Source: Winogradskya humida (lineage in GTDB: Bacteria; Actinomycetota; Actinomycetes; Mycobacteriales; Micromonosporaceae). From it: a stretch of 64,000 nucleotides of DNA. Where the stretch lies: contig NZ_BOMN01000118.1 in NCBI RefSeq assembly GCF_016862215.1, forward strand, positions 43,001 to 107,000. The letters are read 5' to 3'. Below are positions 8,301 to 17,800 of this stretch, piece by piece (positions within the stretch are counted from its first letter, which is position 1; the number at the start of each line of letters is the position of its first letter). The notes under the pieces are model-generated. The model had not been told where the DNA came from, made no database searches, and saw nothing but the letters and a program-made list of their open reading frames with translations. The position numbers were made by a program, and so were the translations under genes.

Positions 8301-11300
8301 GCGGGCAACACCCAGACCATGTACGTGGACGGGCTTCCTGCGGCCGACCTCGCGGGCACGATCGGCCTGTTCCAGACGACCGGGTCCGCATATGAGTACG
8401 TCGGCGCGGGATTTGTCGGTGGCAGCTGGCCAGACCATGTGGACACCGGTAAGGCGCCCGCCCCGGCCCGCTACTTCACCGGCTCGATCGCCGACGTCGG
8501 ATTCTTCACCAAAACGCTGAGTTCCTCGGACGTCACCGGCATCTACCAGGTTGCGACGAACTCCAGTTCGGCGATCCGTTCCGTCACGTCGCCGGCGGGA
8601 AAGGTCACGTCGCAGATCGCCATCAGTACCGTCTCCGGCCAGGTCAGTTCGGTGACGGATGAGAACGGCGGCGTCTGGACGATGGGCCAGCCGTCGATCG
8701 CCGGAAGCAGCGAGGTCTATGTCGCGTCGGTTCTCGGCGCCAAACCGCTCAACTACTGGCGGCTCGGCGAGACCGAGGCCGACACAGCGGACGCGGTGAA
8801 CGAGGTCGCCGGTTCGACAGCTACCTACAGCAGCGTCCAGCTCGGTGCCGCTGGGCCGTTTCCTGATTCGACTGCGGCCACGTTCAATGGCAGCACCTCG
8901 GCGGTGGCACTGCCGGGAACTGTTGCGGCTGCGGGTGCCTCGTCGGTCGGGGTGTGGTTCAACACAACCGCTGCAGGCAAGGTTGTGCTCGGCTCGCAGG
9001 CCGGCGTGCTCGGCACGACCACCGCGCCGGGCTTGCCGACGCTGTGGATCAGTGCGGACGGCAGACTGCGTGGGCTTTCACCGTCGACGACCCCGACCGG
9101 GCCGCTGCGCTCCGGCATCGCCGGCAAGTGTGTGAACGTAACCGACGGTGCCACCGCGAATGGCACCAAGGTCGGTATATATACGTGTAACGGTGCGGCG
9201 GCGCAGAACTGGACCTGGTACGCCGACGGCACAGTCCGCGCGCTCGGCAAGTGTCTTGACGCCAAGAGCTCCGGCACGGTCAACGGCACATTGGTGCAGC
9301 TCTACGACTGCAACAACTCGGTGGCGCAGGTCTGGGAGCCGACCACCGGCGGCGGCCTGAAGAACACGAACGCAGGCAAGTGTCTCGATGACCCGGACAG
9401 CACTACCGTGAACGACACCCAGCTGCGGATCTGGACCTGTAACAGCACCGCGGCGCAGCAATGGCCGGTATCCCTGGCCTCCTCGGCGGCGGTCAACGAC
9501 GGCAAATGGCATCAGGCGGTCCTGACCTCGACGGGTCTCGCTCAGGTGCTCTACGTCGATGGCGTCAAGGCCGCATCCAGCACCGGCTCCGTAGCACTGG
9601 ACCCGGGTGCCCAGCCGTACGCGTATCTCGGCGTGGGCCTCACCGGCACCGGCTGGTCCGGGCTGACCGCGAACACCACGTCGTACTACACCGGCAAGCT
9701 CGCCGAGGCAGCCTTCTTCGCCACGACGGTGACCGCCGACCAGGTCGCGGCGCAGTTCGCGGCAAGCAAGCTGACCGTGCCGGTCGCGGTGACCACCGTC
9801 GACACCAGCGTTCAGACCATCACCATGCCGGTGAAGACGGTCGCCGTCACCGATCCCGGCGGCAAGACCGTCTCCTACGCCTACGACCTGGTCAACAACC
9901 GGCAGATCGCCGAGACCGACGCGCTGGGCAACACCACCCGCTACGGCTACGACAGTGGCGGGTTCGACAGCCTCGTCTACGACCCCAACGGTGTCCGCAC
10001 CCAGAACGTGCAGGACAAACGCGGCAACACGATCCAGGCGCTCACCTGCCAGGACCAGTCGGCGAACCTGTGCTCCAGCACCTACTACGGCTACTACCTC
10101 AACGCGGCCGACCCGGTTGACCCGCGCAATGACCTGATGGTCAGCAGCCGGGACGGCCGGTCGGCGGACCGCGCCGACAACACGTACCGCACGATCTATG
10201 ACTACGACACCAAGGGCAACCCGGTCACCACGACCGACCCGCTCAAGCGGATCACGGCGACGGCCTACACCGACGGGACGACGATCGCCGCTGCGGACGG
10301 CGGGTTCGCACCGGCTGGGCTGCCATACCAGATCACGAACGCCGCCAACAGCGTGCAGGCCATCACCTACAACGCCAACGGCGACATTGCGAAGACTGTT
10401 TCACCCGCGGGTGAGGTCACCGCGTACACGTACGACCGCCTGGGCCGCAAGCTCAGTGAGACGGTGACGACCTCGACGTTCCCGAGCGGGCGGACGTCGA
10501 CGTTCACGTACGACGCGCTGGGCCGGGTGCTCACCGAGTCCGACCCGCCGGTCACCAACCGGGTCACCGGTGCCGTGCACACCTTGGTGGCCACCAACGT
10601 CTACGACGCCGACGGCCGGATGATGTCGCAGTCGATCGCGGACACCACCGGCGGTGACGTCGCCCGCACTGAGACGGTCAAATACAACGATCGCGGACAG
10701 CGGTTGACCGCAACCGACGCCACCGGCAAGTCCACGTCGTTCACCTACGACGCTTACGGACAGGTCGTGACCGAGACCGACTCGGATGGCGGCGTCACCG
10801 CCTATGTAGTCGACCCCGAGGGCCACGTGCTTTCCGAGACGATGAAGGGCTGGACGGGCGACCCCGACGCCCCGCAGGACCCCAAGGACCTGATCACCGA
10901 GACGAACATGTACGACCCGGACGGCCGGCTCGCGAGCACGACCGACGCGATGGGCCGCACGACGTCGTACACGTATACGGACAACGACCTGACGGCGACG
11001 GTCACCGTCACCGACGGGACCAGCTCGTTCGTGCAGGAACGCAACACCTACGACAACGACGGCAACCTGGAAACCCAGATCACCGGCAACGGCGCCACCA
11101 AAACCGCGTTCAAGTACGACGAGGCGGGCCGCCAGACCATTACGACACTCGACCCGGACGGCCTCAACCGGGTCTCGACGAACGAGTACGCCAAGGACGA
11201 CAACATCTGGCGTACGACCCAGCGCGTGGGCACCGGGGAAGTTCTCTCGGCGACCGATCACCAGTACGACACCGAGGGTCGGATGACGGCCGAAACGTCG

Positions 11301-14300
11301 TACAACGGAGACCCGGCGAGCACCCCGCTAGCCCGCTGGAAGCTGGACGCGACGACCGGCACCACCGCGGCCGACAGCTCCGGCAACGCGCCCGGCACCG
11401 CCAACAACGGCGTCACCTGGTCGACCTCGGCGCCCGCCGGGCACACCGGCAGCGCCGCCTTCAACCGCGATCAGAAGGGCCGGGTCACCTCTGTCGGCGG
11501 CCCAGTGGTCGACACCACCCGCTCGTGGACCGTCTCCGCGTGGGTCTATCTGACCATCAGCGAGGTCCGCAACTTCGCAGCGGTTTCGCAGGACGGCCCG
11601 GTCCGCAGCACCTTCATGCTCGGTTACGCAGGCACCAACAACAAATGGCGGATGCTGAGCAGCCGCTCCTCCACCGCCCAGAACACCGTCGAGTCGCAGG
11701 TCACGGCGGCCACGAACACCTGGACCCAGCTCACCGGCGTCTACGACTCGTCGATTGACAAGATGTCGCTCTACGTCAATGGCGAGTTCCAGACCACCGC
11801 GGGCATCACCGGCATGGCCAGCACCGGCCCGTTCATCATCGGCGGCGGCAAGTGGGACGGCGGGGTCTCGGACTCGTGGCCCGGCCAGGTCGCCGACGTC
11901 CAGGCATATCAGGGCGTCCTTACTGCTGACCAGATCAAGAAGGTGTACGCGGGGACCGCGCCGGCCGCCGGAGCCACGGTGTCCCGGTCGTCCGCGGTCA
12001 CCGATGAGGGCGGCCTCGCGACCCGCAGCATCGACCCGCTCGGCAACGCCACCGACGTCACGTACGACGAGGCCGAGCGGCCCGTAGTGACGGTGGCCGC
12101 GCCGGTCGTCGCCGACACCGAGGCGGGCACGGTTACCGCCCGGCCGGTTACCTACACCGGTTACGACACGTTCGGCGATGAGACCGAGAGCGTCGACGCC
12201 AACGGCAACCGCACCACGACCGTGTTCGACCGGGCCGGGCGTGCCTACGAGACCCACGACCCGACCTACACGACACCGGCCGGCACCACGATCAGCCCGG
12301 TCTCGAAGGTCGAGTACGACACGCTCGGGCAGGCCGTCTCCAGCACCGACGAGCTCGGCAACGTCACCCGCAACACGTTCGACCAGCTGGGCCGGACCAC
12401 CCGGAGCGTCGCGCCGAACGGCGGCATCACCCGGGTCTCGTACGACCTGGCCGGGCAGCCGCTCACGGTGACCGACCCGACCGGCGCGGTCTCCGCCACG
12501 ACCTACGACTTCCTGGGCCGTCAGAAGACCACCACCCAGGCCGTACGCCAGACCGGCGGTGCCTATGAGACGAAGTACAACTACGACACCGCCGGGCGGT
12601 TGGAGTCGACAACCACCCCCGCAGGCGCCACGGAGCACTACACCTACAACGCCGTCGGCCAGCCGGTCACCTCGGTCGATCCCGCCGGGCAGACCACCAC
12701 GACGGCCTACGACGGGCAGGGCCTGCCGGTCAAGGTGACCCAGCCGGACGGTACCTACCAGACGACGTCGTACGACATGCTGTCCCGGCCCACGGCGGCT
12801 GCGTCCTACGGCGCAGGTAGCACCACGCCCGGCACCACCTCCGCCCAGTCCTACGACGCCGCCGGCAAAGTTCTGACCAGCACGGACGGGCGCGGCACGA
12901 CCACCTCGTACACGTACGACCCGACCGGTCTCGTGCTTACCGAGAAGCAGCCGATCAGCGCGACCGCATCGATCACCACATCGTTCGGTTACGACCTGGT
13001 GGGCAACCGGACCCGCTTCACCGACGGGCGTGGCAACGCGTTCCGGACCACCTACAACGCCTGGAACCTGTCCGAGTCCACGATCGAACCGGCCACCACC
13101 CGGACCCCGTCCGCTGTTAACCGCACCTGGACGATCACGTACGACGCGGCAGGTCAGGCGGTCTCACAGCGGGCGCCGGGCGGTGTCGTCCAGACCTACT
13201 CGTATGACAGTGCGGGCAGTCTGAAGTCCCAGAGTGGCACCGGTGCCGAGGCGGACACCGGCACCCGGACGTTCGACTACGACCTCGCCGGCCGGGTCAC
13301 TTCCTTCGCCACCCCGACCGGCAGCAACACGGTGGGCTACGACGACCGTGGCCTGCCGTTGTCGATCACCGGAGCGTCCGGCAACTCGTCGTTCACGTAC
13401 ACCGCCGACGGTCTCATGGCCTCACGGACCGACGCCGCCGGCACCACCGCGTACACATACGACGGTGCCGACCGGCTCGCCACCCTGAGCAACTCCGCCG
13501 CCGGCGCCGACCTGCGCTACACCTACGACACCACCTCCGCGGTCAAAAAGATCACCTACGGGGGTACGGGCAACGTCCGCACCTTCGACTACGACGATCT
13601 GCACCGCGTGAACAGCGACTCCCTGGCAACCGCCGCCGGCGCCGCAGTCGCGAAGATCTCGTACGGCTGGGACGCCAACGGCAACGAGACCTCAAAGACC
13701 ACCACGTCATTCGGCGCCGGCACAACGGCGAACAAATACACGTACGACCTCGCCGACAGGCTGACCTCCTGGGACAACGGGAACACGACGGTCGGCTACA
13801 CGTACGACGCCTCCGGCAACCGGACCGGCAACGGTTCGACGACCTACACGTACGACGAACAGAACCGGCTGTTCAGTGACTCCACCGGGGCTGGCTACTC
13901 CTACTCCCCACGCGGCACGCTCACGTCGGTCGCCGGCAACGGCACCACCACGTCGTACACATCGGATGCTTTCGACCAGACCACCGGGCAGGGACTCTCG
14001 TACGACGCGCTCGGCCGGGCGGTGCGAGCCGGGTTCTCGTACACGGGAACCGGCAACGACCTGGCCGGCGACGGAACCGCGACCTACGCCCGTGACCCCT
14101 CTGCCTCCGTGATCAGCGCCGGCGGCCGGCTGACCTGGACCGATCTGCACGACGACGTGGTCGGCCAGTTCACACCGACCGGCACCACGCTGACCGGTTC
14201 CCGCACCTACGATCCGCTCGGCAAGGTCGTCACCGAGACCGGGATGCTCGGCAACCTCGGCTACCAATCGGAGTACACCGAGCCGTCAACCGGCCGGGTC

Positions 14301-16181
14301 AACATGGCCGCCCGCTGGTACAACCCCGGCACCGGCCAGTTCGACAATCGCGACACCGCCGCCAACAGCCCGGTCCCCGACAGCATCAACGCCAACCGTT
14401 ATCAGTACGGCGACGCGAACCCGCTTACGGTCACCGACCCGACGGGCCACTGGGGCTTCAGGTCCATCACGAGTTTTGTGTCCCGGGCGGCCAGCACGGT
14501 CACTTCGTATGCCTCGCAGGCCGCTTCGGTGGCACGCAGTTATTCGTCGTCCGTTTATCACGCGACGGTTTCGCTGGCGTACTCGGCGACGGCGTACACG
14601 TTGCATCAGGTTTCGAAGGCTGCGAAGAAGGTCGGTTTCAAGAGGCTCGCCAAGCGTGCGGACGCGGGTCGTAAGCGGTACGCGAAGAAGGCACGGATCC
14701 ATCGGCACAAGGCGCATAGGTCGTATGAAAGAGCCCAGCGTAAGGGTCATGCGCTGAAACAGCGGGCGGCGCGTGCGGCGAACAAGGTCGCGAAGAAGGT
14801 CAATGACGCGACGAAGAGGTCTGTGAAGTGGGTGAAGGCCCACAAGAAGCAGATCATCGCGGTGGTCGCGGTCGTCGCGGTGGTTGCTGCCACGGTCGCA
14901 TTGGGTCCGGTCGGTGGGATCGTGGCCGGGATTGCGATCAACGTGGCGAAGGATGCGTTGCTGGGTGAGATCCACAGCATCGGTGATCTGGCGTCGTCGG
15001 CGGCTATGGGTGCGGTGACCGGGATTATCGGGGCGGCGACTGGTGGTCTGGGTGGTGCGGTTGGTTGCCGGATCGCGGGGATGGCGGCGACGAAGCTGGG
15101 TGCTGGTTTCGCGGGCAAGGTCGCTGCGGGTGCCATTGATGGTGGTGTGACCGGTGGTGTGTCGGACGCGGCGGAGCAGTTGGTGCGGACCGGTCGGATC
15201 GATGTGCGTCAGACGGCGCAGGCCGCTGCGGTGGGTGCGTTCACCGGTGGGTTGACGCGTGGCCTGATGAAGAAGTCCGCGTGTCACAGTTTTGATCCGA
15301 CGACGCGGATCTTCATGGCTGACGGCACGGTGAAGCAGATCGGTGACGTCTCGCTGGGTGACGAGGTCTTGTCCACCGATCCTGAGTCCGGGGACACGGA
15401 GGGTAAGAAGGTCAGTGTCCTGCACCATCACCTGGACACCGACCTGGCCAAGGTCACCGTCTCGGATACCAAGACCGGTAAGAGAGCGGTCCTGGACACC
15501 ACGGCGAATCATCCGTTCTGGAGTGAGGACCGCCAGGCGTGGGTGGAGGCCAAAGACCTGAAGCCGGGCGAACGCCTCCGTAGTGCGGATGGTGAGAGTA
15601 GCCAGCGGGTCGCGTCGGTCAAGCTCTGGAACGGCCTGAAGTGGATGGACGACCTCACCGTCAACGACATCCACACCTACTACGTACTCGCCGGCAACAC
15701 GCCGGTACTCGTACACAACAATAGTGGTGAGCCCTGTAAACCTCCGGTTGGGTCCCGTGACAGCCTGGATGGCGCTGGCAAGCAGAGCTACGACACTTTG
15801 AAGGCTGCCGTAGGAAGGGCGCGCGGAGACCACGATTCCATCCGGGATAACCTGGGTCCGAACCAGGTTGGCCGTACCGATGTGCCGTTCTTCGTTCAGC
15901 GGATGTGGGCGGGTACGGCTTTGGAGAAGGCTGTGGCAGCAGACCCCAAGGTCGTCGCGGATGGCAACATTGTCCACGTCGGTGCATCCCTACCCGGTCG
16001 GGCAGAACCAGACTTCGTGATCGGCGGCAGTCATAATATTGATGTGACGGGTGCAAGTAGGACATCGATTTCCGAACATATGGGCCGTGACTACTATAAA
16101 CACAACGACCAGCTATTGACTTATCCCACGCTGGCCGGAGCTGATATAGCCAAAATTTTTGGGAAAGTTGGCCGAGGGTGA
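5304..16181 (+). CDS. RHS/YD-repeat polymorphic toxin with LamG, ricin-B, Hint and C-terminal toxin domains
   Basis: A 3,625-residue secreted protein. Approximate order: Sec signal (1-25); a GKWQPIDPTL-type domain (~130-180); an Ala/Pro/Ser-rich linker (~183-250); a fibronectin-like stretch (~510-590); a DUF6531-like start of the RHS body (~600); LamG 1 (~845-1085); LamG 2 (~1145-1490) interrupted by a ricin-B/CBM13 lectin (~1267-1390); YD repeats; LamG 3 (~2005-2220); more YD repeats; the RHS core motif (NMAARWYNPGTGQF, DPTG) at ~2990-3050; a Lys/Arg-rich and hydrophobic pre-toxin region; a Hint autoprotease (~3328-3472, CHSFDPTTRIF to PVLVHNN); and a ~150-residue toxin tip. In this family the YD shell encapsulates the tip and Hint releases it. 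The tip contains EPDFVIGG and NIDVTGAS, suggestive of a PD-(D/E)xK nuclease, but I cannot name the family. The stop overlaps the immunity gene by 4 bases. Tip and immunity gene are visibly poorer in G+C than the shell, a sign of transfer. Confidence 0.95.
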   Translation: MSFWRRCAVFTVVVFGLSVAVPPQAVPEGGSFPLSWLADAFRLPAALASVTGLPVQERRDPGKGGYVPTSETRANGGVGSPQSIVEGGLDGYRPFEPEKVTTTTGPQARGFVEETSKRQAGKSAAEMDQYLNADGSTTRIFSADPVNYRTADGKWQPIDPTLIRVGDRWRTRANSLSVTIGAPTEASPAPEANSATASPTPETSPAPSASPASEVNPASKASPAAEASPTPMASVAAGSDAAPEKRAEPLAAITVAEGIEAGWSLDGAAAVTPAITGATAAYPEILPGTDLELHTTATGFDQTLILKSPQAKAAGEWLLPLNLTGLTPHTAATGDVELRDDDDAVRATIMPGSTPVKVETIDGGRSLRMTADSAWLNDPARVFPLRLGVTVTTDADAVTKNTALTVPIDTTRPAGTHVTEARVEVAGCETDQPVTVTGADGRQPLGTATTCKADATVPLDEAAVDSALAKAKTKTADLELTVSAAAEANVVVTLAANKVPQIDTRYPALNAVVETLTPQLVTRAHDPDNSPAKGLTYAYTVYDTTATAVATSGTVTTSGWQVPAGKLAWNTSYYYTVKVGDTVGTTAESAVSAFATTVPQPRLTSDLAQNPGAGFDPNNGNYTTDATDAEVAGVGPALEISRSYNSLDTRRTGAFGQGWASILDTAVTERKDAAGAVKTVEVTYPNGSEVAFGRNADGTFTPPSGRFAVFTAQTSGTTVTGYTLTDKDATKYVFGRSIVTGRFGVTSIADANGRALTFAYDAGTGLISTMTNTSGRKLTLTWATTAAPTSGASHVASVVTDAPVAGGTGYTWTYTYGTYDRLTSVCPPGTSTACTVYEWANWHNQQANAVLDLNPYSFWRLNETEGTSAASSVLTNAGVDNGIYKNVTLGGAASLADSTSPTTGFNGTTSSVQLPGKLVNDGSYQSLSMWFKTSTAGGVLFSYSGGSISAGTTTGNYVPALYVDKNGFLRGEFWQGAVAPMKSKKTVTDGSWHHVVLSGAGNTQTMYVDGLPAADLAGTIGLFQTTGSAYEYVGAGFVGGSWPDHVDTGKAPAPARYFTGSIADVGFFTKTLSSSDVTGIYQVATNSSSAIRSVTSPAGKVTSQIAISTVSGQVSSVTDENGGVWTMGQPSIAGSSEVYVASVLGAKPLNYWRLGETEADTADAVNEVAGSTATYSSVQLGAAGPFPDSTAATFNGSTSAVALPGTVAAAGASSVGVWFNTTAAGKVVLGSQAGVLGTTTAPGLPTLWISADGRLRGLSPSTTPTGPLRSGIAGKCVNVTDGATANGTKVGIYTCNGAAAQNWTWYADGTVRALGKCLDAKSSGTVNGTLVQLYDCNNSVAQVWEPTTGGGLKNTNAGKCLDDPDSTTVNDTQLRIWTCNSTAAQQWPVSLASSAAVNDGKWHQAVLTSTGLAQVLYVDGVKAASSTGSVALDPGAQPYAYLGVGLTGTGWSGLTANTTSYYTGKLAEAAFFATTVTADQVAAQFAASKLTVPVAVTTVDTSVQTITMPVKTVAVTDPGGKTVSYAYDLVNNRQIAETDALGNTTRYGYDSGGFDSLVYDPNGVRTQNVQDKRGNTIQALTCQDQSANLCSSTYYGYYLNAADPVDPRNDLMVSSRDGRSADRADNTYRTIYDYDTKGNPVTTTDPLKRITATAYTDGTTIAAADGGFAPAGLPYQITNAANSVQAITYNANGDIAKTVSPAGEVTAYTYDRLGRKLSETVTTSTFPSGRTSTFTYDALGRVLTESDPPVTNRVTGAVHTLVATNVYDADGRMMSQSIADTTGGDVARTETVKYNDRGQRLTATDATGKSTSFTYDAYGQVVTETDSDGGVTAYVVDPEGHVLSETMKGWTGDPDAPQDPKDLITETNMYDPDGRLASTTDAMGRTTSYTYTDNDLTATVTVTDGTSSFVQERNTYDNDGNLETQITGNGATKTAFKYDEAGRQTITTLDPDGLNRVSTNEYAKDDNIWRTTQRVGTGEVLSATDHQYDTEGRMTAETSYNGDPASTPLARWKLDATTGTTAADSSGNAPGTANNGVTWSTSAPAGHTGSAAFNRDQKGRVTSVGGPVVDTTRSWTVSAWVYLTISEVRNFAAVSQDGPVRSTFMLGYAGTNNKWRMLSSRSSTAQNTVESQVTAATNTWTQLTGVYDSSIDKMSLYVNGEFQTTAGITGMASTGPFIIGGGKWDGGVSDSWPGQVADVQAYQGVLTADQIKKVYAGTAPAAGATVSRSSAVTDEGGLATRSIDPLGNATDVTYDEAERPVVTVAAPVVADTEAGTVTARPVTYTGYDTFGDETESVDANGNRTTTVFDRAGRAYETHDPTYTTPAGTTISPVSKVEYDTLGQAVSSTDELGNVTRNTFDQLGRTTRSVAPNGGITRVSYDLAGQPLTVTDPTGAVSATTYDFLGRQKTTTQAVRQTGGAYETKYNYDTAGRLESTTTPAGATEHYTYNAVGQPVTSVDPAGQTTTTAYDGQGLPVKVTQPDGTYQTTSYDMLSRPTAAASYGAGSTTPGTTSAQSYDAAGKVLTSTDGRGTTTSYTYDPTGLVLTEKQPISATASITTSFGYDLVGNRTRFTDGRGNAFRTTYNAWNLSESTIEPATTRTPSAVNRTWTITYDAAGQAVSQRAPGGVVQTYSYDSAGSLKSQSGTGAEADTGTRTFDYDLAGRVTSFATPTGSNTVGYDDRGLPLSITGASGNSSFTYTADGLMASRTDAAGTTAYTYDGADRLATLSNSAAGADLRYTYDTTSAVKKITYGGTGNVRTFDYDDLHRVNSDSLATAAGAAVAKISYGWDANGNETSKTTTSFGAGTTANKYTYDLADRLTSWDNGNTTVGYTYDASGNRTGNGSTTYTYDEQNRLFSDSTGAGYSYSPRGTLTSVAGNGTTTSYTSDAFDQTTGQGLSYDALGRAVRAGFSYTGTGNDLAGDGTATYARDPSASVISAGGRLTWTDLHDDVVGQFTPTGTTLTGSRTYDPLGKVVTETGMLGNLGYQSEYTEPSTGRVNMAARWYNPGTGQFDNRDTAANSPVPDSINANRYQYGDANPLTVTDPTGHWGFRSITSFVSRAASTVTSYASQAASVARSYSSSVYHATVSLAYSATAYTLHQVSKAAKKVGFKRLAKRADAGRKRYAKKARIHRHKAHRSYERAQRKGHALKQRAARAANKVAKKVNDATKRSVKWVKAHKKQIIAVVAVVAVVAATVALGPVGGIVAGIAINVAKDALLGEIHSIGDLASSAAMGAVTGIIGAATGGLGGAVGCRIAGMAATKLGAGFAGKVAAGAIDGGVTGGVSDAAEQLVRTGRIDVRQTAQAAAVGAFTGGLTRGLMKKSACHSFDPTTRIFMADGTVKQIGDVSLGDEVLSTDPESGDTEGKKVSVLHHHLDTDLAKVTVSDTKTGKRAVLDTTANHPFWSEDRQAWVEAKDLKPGERLRSADGESSQRVASVKLWNGLKWMDDLTVNDIHTYYVLAGNTPVLVHNNSGEPCKPPVGSRDSLDGAGKQSYDTLKAAVGRARGDHDSIRDNLGPNQVGRTDVPFFVQRMWAGTALEKAVAADPKVVADGNIVHVGASLPGRAEPDFVIGGSHNIDVTGASRTSISEHMGRDYYKHNDQLLTYPTLAGADIAKIFGKVGRG
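15305..15721 (+). repeat. Hint module copy 1 (inside RHS gene)
   Basis: This stretch is repeated with high identity at 18798-19214 (offset 3,493 bases). By my count the proteins differ at about 13 of ~139 positions. Similarity starts at GCGGATCTTCATGGC and ends at the VHNN codons, just where the two toxin tips diverge. Confidence 0.9.
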
Positions 16182-16849
16182 ATAGCTTAGAGAAATTGTC
16201 ATTCGAGCGTCTTCGCCAATATGGCAGTGGGCGAATCTTCAGTGAACTTGATTTGAGAGACGTCAAGTTCACCAGTTGCACTCTAGCTCAGCATGACGAC
16301 CCCGCGTTTGGGCTCGTAGTGCGGAATTCCATGCTTCGCAATTGTTCTTTCAGTGCGTGTGTTATGGCGGGAGTTAAACTCGATAATGTCATTATCGACA
16401 GAGCGAAGTTTTCCAGGAGTTCGATCTCTGGGTGTGTTTTCAGGAATGTGACGCTGCGTGGGAGAATTGGCCAGCTTATTCTCGGTGGCCCGGCCAGATC
16501 TCTTCCCTCCGAAATGTTTGAGGCTTTTTCTCAAGCGCTTCTAGAATTTTATCGGGATGTCGACTGGGCGCTGGATATCAGTGACGCTACATTCGCAGAC
16601 GCCACTATCCGTGCGGTCCCAGGGGAATTGATTCGTAGGGATGTCGGCAGGCATTTCCTCATACGTCGCGAGAACAGGGATGCAGTCCTGTCTATGCCGG
16701 ATGCTCCGGGTCTCGCGAAGGCGTATTTCAGAGATTTTGATCTAACTCCATTCGATACTATGATTGCCGTTGCTGCGCAGGGTTCGAAAAATTTCGAAAA
16801 GCAGTTGGCTGATTTGCAATGGCTTCGTGAGCGGGACCTTGCTGAATGA
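16178..16849 (+). CDS. Putative immunity protein to the RHS tip (pentapeptide-like)
   Basis: A 223-residue protein whose GTG start overlaps the toxin stop (GTGA), the usual linkage of a polymorphic toxin and its antidote. The first half has the rhythm of pentapeptide repeats, with a hydrophobic or aromatic residue every five (LDLRDVKFTSCTL, MLRNCSFSACVMAG, VIIDRAKFSRSSISGCVF). The second half is helical and charged with no recognisable motif. Base composition is lower in G+C than the surrounding genome, as in the toxin tip, so the pair probably arrived together. The role as antidote is inferred from position; pentapeptide proteins are known immunity factors in other RHS systems. Confidence 0.7.
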   Translation: MNSLEKLSFERLRQYGSGRIFSELDLRDVKFTSCTLAQHDDPAFGLVVRNSMLRNCSFSACVMAGVKLDNVIIDRAKFSRSSISGCVFRNVTLRGRIGQLILGGPARSLPSEMFEAFSQALLEFYRDVDWALDISDATFADATIRAVPGELIRRDVGRHFLIRRENRDAVLSMPDAPGLAKAYFRDFDLTPFDTMIAVAAQGSKNFEKQLADLQWLRERDLAE

Positions 16850-16893
16850 GGCTTTCCGAGTAACAGCCGTCTGACGTTTGGTGACGAATTTTC

Positions 16894-17715
16894 TCAGGTA
16901 GTCCGGCCGTGCTCGATGTGCAGGATGACCAGGGCTGCTGTAGTGATCCGGCCGATACTCCAGAGGCTGAGGCTGGTGTTGCGTAGCGCTTTGAAGGTGG
17001 TCTTGAGCAGGGAGTTCCCGCGTTCGCCGATAGCGCGTACGGCGTTGTGGGCCCGGTTGCACTGTTGCTGCACCGCGGTGCAGGACCGGTTCTTCGGTAT
17101 CTTGAACGCGACGGTGATCGTAATCGGTTCAACTTCGTAGCCCAGGTCACCGGGCACGCGCAGACCGTCGCCGGTCCAGGTGGTCAGCGCCGGCAGGATG
17201 CTGTGGTGGCGCAGGGCGGTGGTGTCGTGTTCGCGGCCCGGGCGCACGGGTAAAGTCCAGAGCGGCCAGCCGTCCGGGGCGGTGATGACCTGCACGTTCC
17301 CACCATGATTGTCGTGTTTTCCCGACCACCACAGATCCACCCCGGGCGTCGGTCCCGGGGTGCGGCACCGGTCGGTCTCGATCAGCGTGCCATCGATATT
17401 GACGTACGCGTAGCCGGCGATCTTCGCCGCGAGCAGTGCCGAGTCCAGCCCGGGAGCCTGGGCGGCGATCACTCGCAGGCCCTCGTGCAGATACGCGTAC
17501 CCGGTCGAGCGACTCACCGCGTTGTCCGCGGCCAACTGCGTGATCCGGGTGCCGTCGAGTAACCAGCGCAGCACCAGGACCGCTTGTCGATAACAGCCCA
17601 GTTTACGGGTTCCCGCCCCGGTCCCGAGGCGTCGGCGTTCGGCGTGCAGCAACGCGGACACGAACAACACGGTGTGCTCGGATACTGGCAGGACGGCGGT
17701 GTATGGGACACTCAT
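16894..17715 (-). mobile_element. IS5-type DDE transposase, apparently intact
   Basis: A 273-residue transposase of the DDE_Tnp_4 (IS5) type. It has an N-terminal helix-turn-helix (ITQLAADNAVSRSTGYAYLHEGL) and catalytic residues in YVNIDGTLIETDR, GDLGYE and IGERGNSLLKTTFKALRN. No frameshift is visible. It lies 44 bases beyond the immunity gene. I could not pick out convincing terminal inverted repeats or target duplications by eye, so the element borders are not set. Confidence 0.88.
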
Positions 17716-17800
17716 GACGCAATGCCGTCAAGTTAAGGCATCGATGCTGGTCAGCGTGGTGAGCTGACGGGGTGGTGATAGGTCAGTACTGTGACCGACC

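Noticed and set aside
6750..12638. Long minus-strand frames (360 and 436 codons) opposite the RHS gene
   Set aside because: Gly/Arg/Val-rich antisense frames produced by high third-position G+C on the coding strand.
14286..15977. 563-codon minus-strand frame inside the RHS gene
   Set aside because: Antisense shadow of YD-repeat and Hint coding DNA; biased Arg/His/Thr composition, no ribosome site, no domain.
16850..17800. Terminal inverted repeats and target duplication of the IS5 element
   Set aside because: Compared both flanks by eye and found no matching ends, so element borders are not claimed.
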